The notes beneath the pieces are model-generated. The model was not told the DNA's origin. It searched no databases and saw nothing but the letters and a program-made list of their open reading frames with translations. A DNA stretch of 13,016 nt from Proteobacteria bacterium UBA4656 (GTDB lineage Bacteria > Pseudomonadota > Gammaproteobacteria > Xanthomonadales > Ahniellaceae): positions 9,122 through 22,137 of the forward strand of contig DHLY01000066.1 of assembly GCA_002405525.1 (NCBI GenBank), given 5' to 3'. Below are positions 6,315-13,016 of this stretch, piece after piece. A program made the position numbers and the translations under genes. The first letter of the stretch is position 1; each line of letters opens with the position of its first letter.

Positions 6315-7493
6315 ATGCATACCCACTGTCCCGCCGTGCTGGCAATCGAACTGCGCGGGCCTGCCCCCGCGTCCCTGCCCACCGTGCCCACCGAGCAGGC
6401 GGCCCTGCTGGTCGACGCCGTCGCCGCCGACCTCGCGCGCCTGCTGCCGGGCGTCGAGAGCCTTGGGCTCGCGGTGGCCGGCGCGCTGTTCGATGTGGCG
6501 CAGGTGCTGCGGCCGGGCTGGCCGCTGTTCCATGAACTGGCCCTGCTTTACCGGCGCGAGCGGCGCGGTGACCGCAGCCCGGCGGTGATGGGCCTCGGCA
6601 CCGCCGGCGGGCGCATGGCGAGCCCGGTGCTGGAGCCTGAGCCCGGCCTCGGCGGGGGCCCGCTGGTGCTGGTGCCCTTCGTGCTGGTTGGCGAGGACGC
6701 GATGGCGCAGGCCATCGGTGCGCGGATGGAGCTGGTGTTCACCGAACAGGGACTCGCCGGGGCGGCGGTGCCGTTGTTTTTGTCGCAGGGGCTGGGGCTG
6801 GAGGTCGAGCACGCGCGCTACATGACGCGCTTCGACCTCTGCGCGTTGCTGGCGATCCAGCTCGACCACGCGGGCCTCGGGCCGCTGTGGCCCTTGCTCG
6901 AAGCAGCCCTGCTGGCGCCCGGCGCGTCGCAGTTCGTGCGCAGCGCGGGCGGCGCGGGCTGGCGCTGCGAATCGGGTTCATTGCGCGGCGCGGCTTTCGG
7001 CTTCGATGCCTGGGCGCGCGGGCCGGGCACGGCGCTGGATCCGGCCTCGCGCGCCGAGGGCTTCGCCGAAACCCTGCTGATGCAGCGTCGGGCCGCGGGC
7101 CTGCTGACGGCGCATGGTCTGCTGCCGGCGTGGGTGGCGGCCGATCCGGGGCTGGACGAGGCGGCGCTGGAGGCGGCGCTCGTGGCAGGGCCGCTGCTGG
7201 AGGTCGCGCGGGTGGACGAGCGACCGCTGCCGGATGCGACCTCGGCAGGTCGGGCCGCCGCAGGCGACGGGCCGCGCCGCGTGGTCGCGCTGTCGCATCC
7301 GACGCTGGGCACCGCGGGCTTCGCCGTCATTGCGGGGCCGACGCAGGCACCGCAGGTGATCGCGCGCGCCTGGCCGCTGGACGAGGCGGCTGCGCGCGGC
7401 GCCCGCGCGGCGCTGGCGCGCGCGCTTGATGCCGACCCCGCGGGTGGGTCGATGCCGTTGGCGCTGGCGCTGGGCCCTCCATCGGTGGATTGA
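6315..7493 (+). CDS. Uncharacterised 392-residue protein
   Basis: I do not recognise a family. The ATG at 6315 opens MHTHCPAVLAIELRGPAPAS. The frame is open for 392 codons with no competing gene, and its third-codon positions are strongly G/C. The protein is rich in Ala, Gly and Leu. There is no signal peptide or clear transmembrane helix. Notable segments are LPGVESLGLAVAGALFDVAQ, a region resembling a regulatory fold (PLVLVPFVLVGEDAMAQAIG then MELVFTEQGLAG), the acidic-aromatic EVEHARYMTRFDLCALLAIQ, and a C-terminal half dense in acidic and alanine residues (DEAALEAALVAGPLLEVARV). It is divergent from the acyltransferase gene and convergent with the Ig-repeat gene, so it is monocistronic. 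It may be a lineage-specific conserved hypothetical. Confidence 0.72.
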   Translation: MHTHCPAVLAIELRGPAPASLPTVPTEQAALLVDAVAADLARLLPGVESLGLAVAGALFDVAQVLRPGWPLFHELALLYRRERRGDRSPAVMGLGTAGGRMASPVLEPEPGLGGGPLVLVPFVLVGEDAMAQAIGARMELVFTEQGLAGAAVPLFLSQGLGLEVEHARYMTRFDLCALLAIQLDHAGLGPLWPLLEAALLAPGASQFVRSAGGAGWRCESGSLRGAAFGFDAWARGPGTALDPASRAEGFAETLLMQRRAAGLLTAHGLLPAWVAADPGLDEAALEAALVAGPLLEVARVDERPLPDATSAGRAAAGDGPRRVVALSHPTLGTAGFAVIAGPTQAPQVIARAWPLDEAAARGARAALARALDADPAGGSMPLALALGPPSVD

Positions 7494-7503
7494 CGCGCAG
7501 CGC

Positions 7504-7551
7504 GCGCAGCGAATGGCGCCGACCGCATCGACGCGGTGCAGTTCGCTGCGC
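7504..7551. repeat. Palindromic intergenic element between convergent genes
   Basis: Perfect 10-bp outer arms GCGCAGCGAA (7504-7513) / TTCGCTGCGC (7542-7551) enclose an inner ACCGC-ATCGAC-GCGGT hairpin. It sits between the convergent 6315 and 7641 genes and may act as a terminator for both, though T-runs are absent. Its left half (GAATGG...ACCGCATCGA) recurs at 11659-11679, which suggests a dispersed repeat family. Confidence 0.6.
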
Positions 7552-7640
7552 TTGTCGCTCCCTGCTTGGCGACCGCGAGGCGGCGCGGCAACCCCGCCGC
7601 GGCGTTTCCGCAAGGCCGGTGCCGGCGAGGAGCCGCGCGA

Positions 7641-9464
7641 TCAGTTGATGACGATGTTCTGCTTGATCGTCGGCGAAGCGAAATAGAACGCATCTTCCTC
7701 GTGCGTGGCGGTGATCACGCAGGTGCCGGTGGTCAGCGGCTGGAAGATTGCGCCGCTGACGGGGTTGCAGATCGTCGGCGTGAGCGAGACGAAGGTCACC
7801 TGGGCGGTCGACGGACCCGGGGTGAACTGCAGGGTGAAGTTGCCGCCCGACTGCGCGAACGGACCCTGGGCGGGGAAGGTCAGCGAGCCCACGCCGCGGG
7901 TGATCGTGACCTGCCGTTCGACCGGGGCCGCGGTGTTGTAGTTCGCGTTGCCGGCCTGCTGCGCGCGGACGGTGCAGATGTCCACCGCGACTGGCGTGAC
8001 CGTGGTGCCGCTGACCGTGCAGCGCGCGTTGTTGGTCGACGAGAACACCACCGGGTTGCCGCTGGCGCCGCCCGTGGCGCTGACCTGGAAGGTCTGGCCG
8101 AAGGGCCGCGGGCCCGGGTCGGGGAAGGTGATCGTCTGGTTGGCCTTGGTGACGGCGACGTTGCGCGTGACCTGCGGCGCCGCGGTGTAGTTCGCGTTGC
8201 CGGCCTGGTTCGCGGTGATGGTGCAAGGGCCGACGGCGACGATGGTCGCGGTGCTGCCGGAGACCGTGCAGGCCGCAGGCGTGGTCGAGGCGAACACCAC
8301 CGGGTTGCCCGAGGCACCGCCCGTGGCGACCAGGGGCACGGCACCCGCCGGGCTGTAGGTGATGTTGGCGCCTTCCGCCGGGCTGGTGAAGGCGATGGTC
8401 TGGCTGCCGATGCCCACGGTCTGGGAAGCGGTGGTGGTGCTGCCGTCGAAGCCCACGCGCCCGGCGTAGGTGGCGCGCACGGTACGCGTGCCGGCGGTGG
8501 TGGACGTCAGCGCGCAACTGCCGTTGGCGCGGTTCGGCTCCATGCCGTCGGGCACCAGGGTGGCGGTGCAGTTGGCCCCGGCCGCATCGGACACCAGCAC
8601 GGCGCCCGACGGACGGCCGGTGGTGCCGTCGACCCGCACACCGACGGTATACGACTCGCCGATGGTGGCAGGCGTCGGAGTGATCGACGCGATCGCTGTC
8701 GTGGTGCCGGTCGCGGCGATCGACGACGACTCGAAACCGCTGGCGAACAGGCTGTCGGTCGAGATCAGGCCCGGGCTGTTGAGCGCCCGGTCCGGCGTCG
8801 CGCCGAACCCGATGCAGTCCTCGATGGTGAGCACGTTCTGGCTCTGCTGCGGCGTGCCCGAGGTCGGGTAGGTCATGCCGCTGCCGGACAGCGCGGACGA
8901 CACCGGGACGCCGTCGTAGGTGAAGCAGGCGGTGGAGGTGGTGACGGTGCCCTCGAGACAGTCGAAACTGAGGATCCGCGTCGCCGGGTCGTAGCTGGCG
9001 CGGGTCACCTGCGCGGCGGGCGTGCGGCAGGACAGCGAAGGCGGGTTGCCGCCCGGCGCCGCCTGGTAGGCGGCGCGATTCTCGAACAGGTCGAGGATCG
9101 AGATCTCCAGATTGGTGAACTGCGTGCTGGCATCGGTCGGGCACTCAACCAGAAGCTCGCTGGTCCCCGGATTGGACGTGCGCACGGCATAGGACGCGCT
9201 GACGCCGGCGGCGATCTCGCCCGGAAGGCAGGTGAACTGCAGCGCGGTCGGTGTGGTGTTGCAGGCGAACTGCGCCTGCAGCCGCACCGGCGACGGCGTG
9301 CGGCTGAACACGATGTTCTGTGCCGGCGGCGGCGCACAGACCGGCGGAAAGGGGATGCCGTTGAAGGTGCCGCGCACCTGCACCGACTGCGCATGCGCGA
9401 TCCCGGCCGTCGCGCCGAGCGCCAGCGCGGCGAGGACCAGGGACGGGATACGGGAAGATGCCAT
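7641..9464 (-). CDS. Secreted Ig-like repeat protein
   Basis: A 607-residue protein. The ATG at 9464 has a strong GGAGG Shine-Dalgarno sequence. Residues 1-25 are a signal peptide (MASSRIPSLVLAALALGATA, ending AHA before QS). Residues 26-245 are a Cys-rich region of unknown fold that includes LFENRAAYQAAPGGNPPSL. They end in the motif TDSLFASGFESSS (about 236-248), of the D-x-[IL]-F-x-x-G-F-E type that I recall from many exported Lysobacterales proteins. Residues 253-352 look like a Big_3_5-type Ig domain (TPTPATIGESYTVGVRVDG ... GTRTVRATYAG). Three ~83-residue repeats follow (354-439, 441-524, 525-607), each with a QTI/SLTF opening and a Cys-x(n)-Cys pair. Repeats 1 and 2 share TGGASGNPVVF and AGNANY. 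It is probably exported to the periplasm or cell surface as an adhesive or structural protein. No enzymatic domain is visible. Convergent and divergent neighbours show it is monocistronic. Confidence 0.85.
   Translation of the reverse strand: MASSRIPSLVLAALALGATAGIAHAQSVQVRGTFNGIPFPPVCAPPPAQNIVFSRTPSPVRLQAQFACNTTPTALQFTCLPGEIAAGVSASYAVRTSNPGTSELLVECPTDASTQFTNLEISILDLFENRAAYQAAPGGNPPSLSCRTPAAQVTRASYDPATRILSFDCLEGTVTTSTACFTYDGVPVSSALSGSGMTYPTSGTPQQSQNVLTIEDCIGFGATPDRALNSPGLISTDSLFASGFESSSIAATGTTTAIASITPTPATIGESYTVGVRVDGTTGRPSGAVLVSDAAGANCTATLVPDGMEPNRANGSCALTSTTAGTRTVRATYAGRVGFDGSTTTASQTVGIGSQTIAFTSPAEGANITYSPAGAVPLVATGGASGNPVVFASTTPAACTVSGSTATIVAVGPCTITANQAGNANYTAAPQVTRNVAVTKANQTITFPDPGPRPFGQTFQVSATGGASGNPVVFSSTNNARCTVSGTTVTPVAVDICTVRAQQAGNANYNTAAPVERQVTITRGVGSLTFPAQGPFAQSGGNFTLQFTPGPSTAQVTFVSLTPTICNPVSGAIFQPLTTGTCVITATHEEDAFYFASPTIKQNIVIN
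7938..8309 (-). repeat. Direct DNA repeats encoding two Ig repeats
   Basis: Identical DNA words recur at a fixed 249-bp offset inside the Ig-repeat gene. A 21-bp word lies at 7938-7958 and 8187-8207 (core GTTCGCGTTGCCGGCCTG), and AACACCACCGGGTTGCC at 8044-8060 and 8293-8309. The offset is exactly 83 codons, so this is an in-frame duplication of one Ig repeat. Confidence 0.8.
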
Positions 9465-9491
9465 GCGCGGCCTCCGCGAAAAAGAGCGCGC

Positions 9492-9497
9492 AGTATA
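9492..9497 (-). promoter_or_regulatory. Candidate -10 box of the Ig-repeat gene
   Basis: The minus strand reads TATACT, followed by GCGCGCTCTTTTT, 27 nt before the ATG at 9464, with GGAGG between. The layout is nearly the same as before the methyltransferase gene at 1863. A short inverted repeat GGTTA/TAACC (about 9510-9528) lies upstream and could be an operator or a weak terminator for the GNAT gene. Confidence 0.5.
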
Positions 9498-9572
9498 TCC
9501 GCAGCGCCGGGTTAGCCTCTCGTTAACCGGCCGCCCCGGCTCCCGACGGCGATCCGCTCGCGCAGGCCGCGC

Positions 9573-10052
9573 CTACCGTCGGTCGGCGGCCGGGACAGCG
9601 AACGGGTGTTCGTACATACGGTAGGCGGTTTCCTGCATGCCGAGCGCGGCATAGGTGCGCCGGGCGCGCGCGTTGTCGCGCTCGACGTACAGGCGCAGAC
9701 CCACCGCACCGGCGGTGCGCGCCCGCGCCTCGATCGCGCCGTAGAGCGCGCGGAACACGCCCCGGCCGCGCGCCTCGGGGCGCACGTAGACGCTCTGCAC
9801 CCACCACCAGTCGCCGCAGCGCCAATCGCTCCATTCGTACGTGACCAGCAACCCCGCGACGACTGCGCCCGCGTGCCCGGCGACGAGGTAGATGCCGCGC
9901 CGGACGTCATCGAAGACGGCCTCGACGCCAGACCGCAGCACGGCAGGATCGAGCCGCTTGTGCTCGGTTTCCCAGGCCATCGCGGCATTGAACTCGACCA
10001 GTGCATCGATGTCGGCGCGTGTCGCCTCGCGCAGGACGATGGCAGGGTCCAT
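9573..10052 (-). CDS. GNAT family N-acetyltransferase
   Basis: A 159-residue protein from the ATG at 10052 (MDPAIVLREATRADIDALVE), with GGAG inside the end of ntrC. The GNAT fold is clear. The first strand is VLREATRADIDAL; residues 53-72 (GIYLVAGHAGAVVAGLLVTY) are the central strands; the acetyl-CoA loop is VYVRPEARGRGVFRALY (about 88-104) with the R-G-R-G signature; motif B is VGLRLYVERDNARARRTYAALGM (about 117-139). The W-rich EWSDWRCGDWWWVQ segment precedes the CoA loop. The substrate cannot be told from sequence; these enzymes may acetylate small amines, peptides or proteins. The gene begins 3 nt after the ntrC stop, so it is probably translated from the ntrBC mRNA. It is the last gene before a convergent-free gap with the Ig-gene promoter. 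Confidence 0.88.
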   Translation of the reverse strand: MDPAIVLREATRADIDALVEFNAAMAWETEHKRLDPAVLRSGVEAVFDDVRRGIYLVAGHAGAVVAGLLVTYEWSDWRCGDWWWVQSVYVRPEARGRGVFRALYGAIEARARTAGAVGLRLYVERDNARARRTYAALGMQETAYRMYEHPFAVPAADRR

Positions 10053-10055
10053 GGC

Positions 10056-11465
<1,410 letters not shown>

Positions 11466-11495
11466 GGGCCGACTCGTGCGGCCAGCGCCAAGCGA

Positions 11496-11589
11496 GGCGC
11501 TTCGGACGGAAGCAAGCGCCGAGGGGTCAGGCGGAACATGCCGCCGCACAGCGGCGGCCCGCCGAACGCCAGCGCGAGTAGCGCTGGCG
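11496..11589 (-). other. Hairpin series just before the ntrC start
   Basis: Three inverted repeats lie in the transcribed leader of ntrC: GGCGCTT/AAGCGCC (11496-11502 / 11514-11520), CCGCCGC/GCGGCGG (11541-11547 / 11551-11557), and a perfect 9-bp CGCCAGCGC/GCGCTGGCG (11567-11575 / 11581-11589). The nearest is about 30 nt from the GTG. They could limit translation or stabilise the mRNA; no protein-binding site is recognised. Confidence 0.6.
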
Positions 11590-11593
11590 GGAA

Positions 11594-11788
11594 CAGGGCC
11601 CAGGGCCCAGTCAAGAGCGGGGCAGCTCCGGCGCTGCGGCAACGGCGTTCAGCGCTTCGAATGGAGGCACCGCATCGAGGCCCGGGCCGTTCGCGCGGCA
11701 AGCCGCGCACGGTGCGTGCGAGCGAAGCCCGACAACCGGCCGCCGCGACAGCCGCGGTCACCGGCTCTTGACTGGGCCCTGAGCCCTG
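11594..11788. repeat. 195-bp imperfect palindrome between ntrB and ntrC
   Basis: The outer 25-bp arms (11594-11618 and 11764-11788) are inverted copies with one mismatch; each contains CAGGGCCCAG and TCAAGAGC. Within the same centre (11691) lie further pairs at matched spacing: GCTTCG (11654-11659) with CGAAGC (11723-11728), and GCACCG (11667-11672) with CGGTGC (11710-11715). In the middle are two small stems, GGCCCGGGCC (11679-11688) and GCGCGGC-AA-GCCGCGC (11693-11708). About half the remaining bases also match in register. No ORF in it looks like a gene. It may be a mobile-element remnant or a structured RNA segment. Confidence 0.7.
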
Positions 11789-11823
11789 GGCCCTGGGCCC
11801 TCTACCCTGGTCCCCATACCCTG
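11772..11823 (-). repeat. Heptamer array in the ntrB-ntrC gap
   Basis: Read on the minus strand, seven successive 7-bp units run CAGGGTA, TGGGGAC, CAGGGTA, GAGGGCC, CAGGGCC, CAGGGCT, CAGGGCC, then CAG. The consensus is CAGGGYC. The last units form one arm of the 195-bp palindrome; the other arm has two units at 11594-11610. Bases 11824-11868, up to the ntrB stop, hold nothing further. Confidence 0.75.
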
Positions 11824-11868
11824 CGCGCCGAACACGCGCCGCCGACGCCGGAACGTTCCCACCCGCCA

Positions 11869-12900
11869 TCACGCATCCTCCATCGGCAACAACAAGGTGA
11901 ACACCGTGTGCCCCGGCCGCGAGCGGTAGGTCAGTGAGCCGCGGTGCTCGCGTGCGACCTGCTGCGACAGCGTGAGCCCGAGGCCGGAGCCTTCCGCGCG
12001 ACCGGACACCAGCGGCAGGAAGATGCGGGTGGCGAGCTCCTCCGGCACGCCGCGGCCGTTGTCGACCACCTCGATGCGCAGCGCGCGGCGATGCACGGTT
12101 TCGCCGATCGGCACCTGGGTCTCGGCGCGCGTGCGCAGGCGCACCTCGCTGGAGCCGGCCTCGATGGCGTTGCGCACCAGGTTCCACACGGCCTGGGTCA
12201 GGCGGTCGGCGTCGCCCATCACGGTGGGCAGGCTGGGGTCGTAGTCGCGCATCACCAGCGCCGACCAGCCGTTCTCGGCCTCGCTGAGCAGACGCACGCG
12301 CTCGAGCACCTCGTGCACGTTGACCGGTTGCGGGGCGCGCGGCGGCGGGGGGTTCAGCAGGCGGTCGACGAGACTGGAGAGTCGCTCGGCCTCGGCGACG
12401 ATCACCTCGAGGTAGCGCTGGCTGTCGGGTTCGCTGACCCGCTTGCCGAGCAATTGCGCCGCGCCGCGCAGGCCGGCCAGCGGATTGCGGATCTCGTGCG
12501 CGAGGCCTTTGAGCGCCTCGTGCAGTGCGGCAGGCACCGTGGTGGCGGGATCGGCGCCGGGAAACTCCTCCACCGGATGGAACTCCAGCAGCCAGTCGCC
12601 GTCGTCGAGCGGGCTTAGCCACAGGTCGGCGAAGCGCTCATGGTCGGGGGCCGGGGCGAGGCGCACGCGCCGCGCGCACAGCGGACGCCGATCGGCGCGC
12701 ACGCGCGCCAGCAGGCGCTCGAACACCGCTTCTCCGGGGGAAAGCTGGGCCACCGGCAGATCGAGGAAGCGGCGCGCGGAGTAGCCCAACCACGCGGCGA
12801 AGGCCGGGTTGACCGCGCGCATCGTGCCGTTCGCCGCCAGGCGCAGGACCGGCGTGGCGAGCAGATCGTGCCCGCTGACGGGGAGCGGAAGTTCGTGCAT
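11869..12900 (-). CDS. glnL: Nitrogen regulation sensor histidine kinase NtrB
   Basis: A 343-residue protein (E. coli GlnL is about 349), ATG at 12900 (MHELPLPVSGHDLLATPVLR). The N-terminal ~120 residues are a PAS-type sensor without membrane helices (NGTMRAVNPAFAAWLGYS, GDWLLEFHP). The H-box is KGLAHEIRNPLAGLRGAAQL (~131-150) with His135, the near-invariant NtrB signature. The ATPase domain has an N-box QAVWNLVRNAIEAGS (~236-250, Asn244), DNGRG (280-284), FLPLVSG and GSGLGLTL (304-311). A proline-rich NPPPPRAPQP linker follows the DHp helices. NtrB is a cytosolic kinase controlled by PII protein; it phosphorylates NtrC under nitrogen limitation. It is the first gene of the ntrB-ntrC-GNAT group. 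The promoter appears leaderless. Heptamer repeats lie on both sides of the gene. Confidence 0.95.
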   Translation of the reverse strand: MHELPLPVSGHDLLATPVLRLAANGTMRAVNPAFAAWLGYSARRFLDLPVAQLSPGEAVFERLLARVRADRRPLCARRVRLAPAPDHERFADLWLSPLDDGDWLLEFHPVEEFPGADPATTVPAALHEALKGLAHEIRNPLAGLRGAAQLLGKRVSEPDSQRYLEVIVAEAERLSSLVDRLLNPPPPRAPQPVNVHEVLERVRLLSEAENGWSALVMRDYDPSLPTVMGDADRLTQAVWNLVRNAIEAGSSEVRLRTRAETQVPIGETVHRRALRIEVVDNGRGVPEELATRIFLPLVSGRAEGSGLGLTLSQQVAREHRGSLTYRSRPGHTVFTLLLPMEDA

Positions 12901-12906
12901 TGCACG

Positions 12907-12912
12907 ATTGTA
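12907..12912 (-). promoter_or_regulatory. Candidate leaderless promoter of ntrB
   Basis: The minus strand reads TACAAT, then six bases, then the ATG at 12900. A sigma-70 start site 6-7 nt after the -10 would fall on the start codon. No Shine-Dalgarno sequence is present. No -35 is recognisable; the upstream sequence is the heptamer repeat. No sigma-54 site (GG-N10-GC) with good match was seen. Confidence 0.5.
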
Positions 12913-12922
12913 GGGAGAAAAG

Positions 12923-12939
12923 CAGGGCCCAGGGCCCAG
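12923..12939 (+). repeat. Heptamer repeat upstream of ntrB
   Basis: CAGGGCCCAGGGCCCAG is two CAGGGCC units plus CAG. It is identical to the first 17 bases of the palindrome arm at 11594-11610. It lies 10 bp upstream of the ntrB -10 box, where a -35 would normally be. Confidence 0.75.
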
Positions 12940-12985
12940 CGAGTGACCCGTCTGTGTGCAAGGGCGGGGCTTCTGGCCCGGGCGG

Positions 12986-13016
12986 CAGGGTGCAGGGTCC
13001 AGGGTCCAGGGTCCAG
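12986..13016 (+). repeat. Heptamer array at the window edge
   Basis: CAGGGTG, CAGGGTC, CAGGGTC, CAGGGTC, then CAG, four and a half units running off the right edge, so the true length is unknown. The unit differs from the other arrays mainly by T for C at position 6. Confidence 0.8.

Noticed and set aside
3820..6588. Long open frame on the plus strand (922 codons)
   Set aside because: It is antisense to the thiolase and acyltransferase, both of which have clear family motifs. Its product is Arg/Gly/Ala-rich with no domain, as expected of a shadow frame in GC-rich DNA.
7536..9515. 659-codon plus-strand frame
   Set aside because: It is antisense to the Ig-repeat gene, which has a signal peptide, a Shine-Dalgarno sequence and true protein repeats.
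11594..11788. Insertion sequence with terminal inverted repeats
   Set aside because: The arms resemble IS ends, but there is no transposase, no visible target duplication, and the arms are made of the heptamer that also occurs elsewhere alone.
11594..13016. Possible CRISPR array from repeated units
   Set aside because: Units are 7 bp, contiguous and without unique spacers; no cas gene is nearby.

Overview
The window is GC-rich bacterial chromosome with long ORFs, short spacers and many GC-rich hairpins. Three things suggest a gammaproteobacterium near the Lysobacterales (Xanthomonadales): the glnL/glnG (ntrB/ntrC) pair, a FadI-type thiolase, and a secreted Ig-repeat protein with a D-x-L-F-x-x-G-F-E motif that I recall as common in that order. 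This placement is an inference; no rRNA or other marker is present. I see no phage, plasmid, CRISPR, transposase or tRNA.

Layout: positions 1-3759 hold five plus-strand genes. They are the 3' part of a secreted endonuclease I with an Ig-like domain, a small DUF4156 lipoprotein, a SAM methyltransferase, a DUF1232 protein and a bleomycin-resistance-type VOC protein. Hairpins in most of the gaps suggest largely separate transcription units. Positions 3847-6228 (minus) hold an acetyl-CoA acyltransferase and a variant LpxL-like acyltransferase. Divergent from these is an unrecognised plus-strand gene (6315-7493). It converges on a long secreted Ig-repeat protein (7641-9464, minus). Positions 9573-12900 (minus) hold the nitrogen two-component system, read ntrB, then ntrC, then a GNAT acetyltransferase.

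How the genes work together: NtrB and NtrC form one signalling pathway, a histidine kinase and a sigma-54-dependent response regulator. The GNAT gene starts 3 nt after ntrC and is probably co-transcribed. The thiolase and the acyltransferase both belong to fatty-acyl metabolism, but a shared pathway is not shown. The other genes look like independent housekeeping or envelope functions.

The most unusual part is not coding. The ntrB-ntrC gap is 403 bp, where these genes usually lie close together. It holds an approximately 195-bp imperfect palindrome whose tips are made of a CAGGGYC heptamer repeat, plus three hairpins before the ntrC start. The same heptamer recurs twice upstream of ntrB. A degenerate palindromic element at 7504-7551 resembles the core of the gap element. 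These look like dispersed intergenic repeats rather than a new defence or metabolic system.
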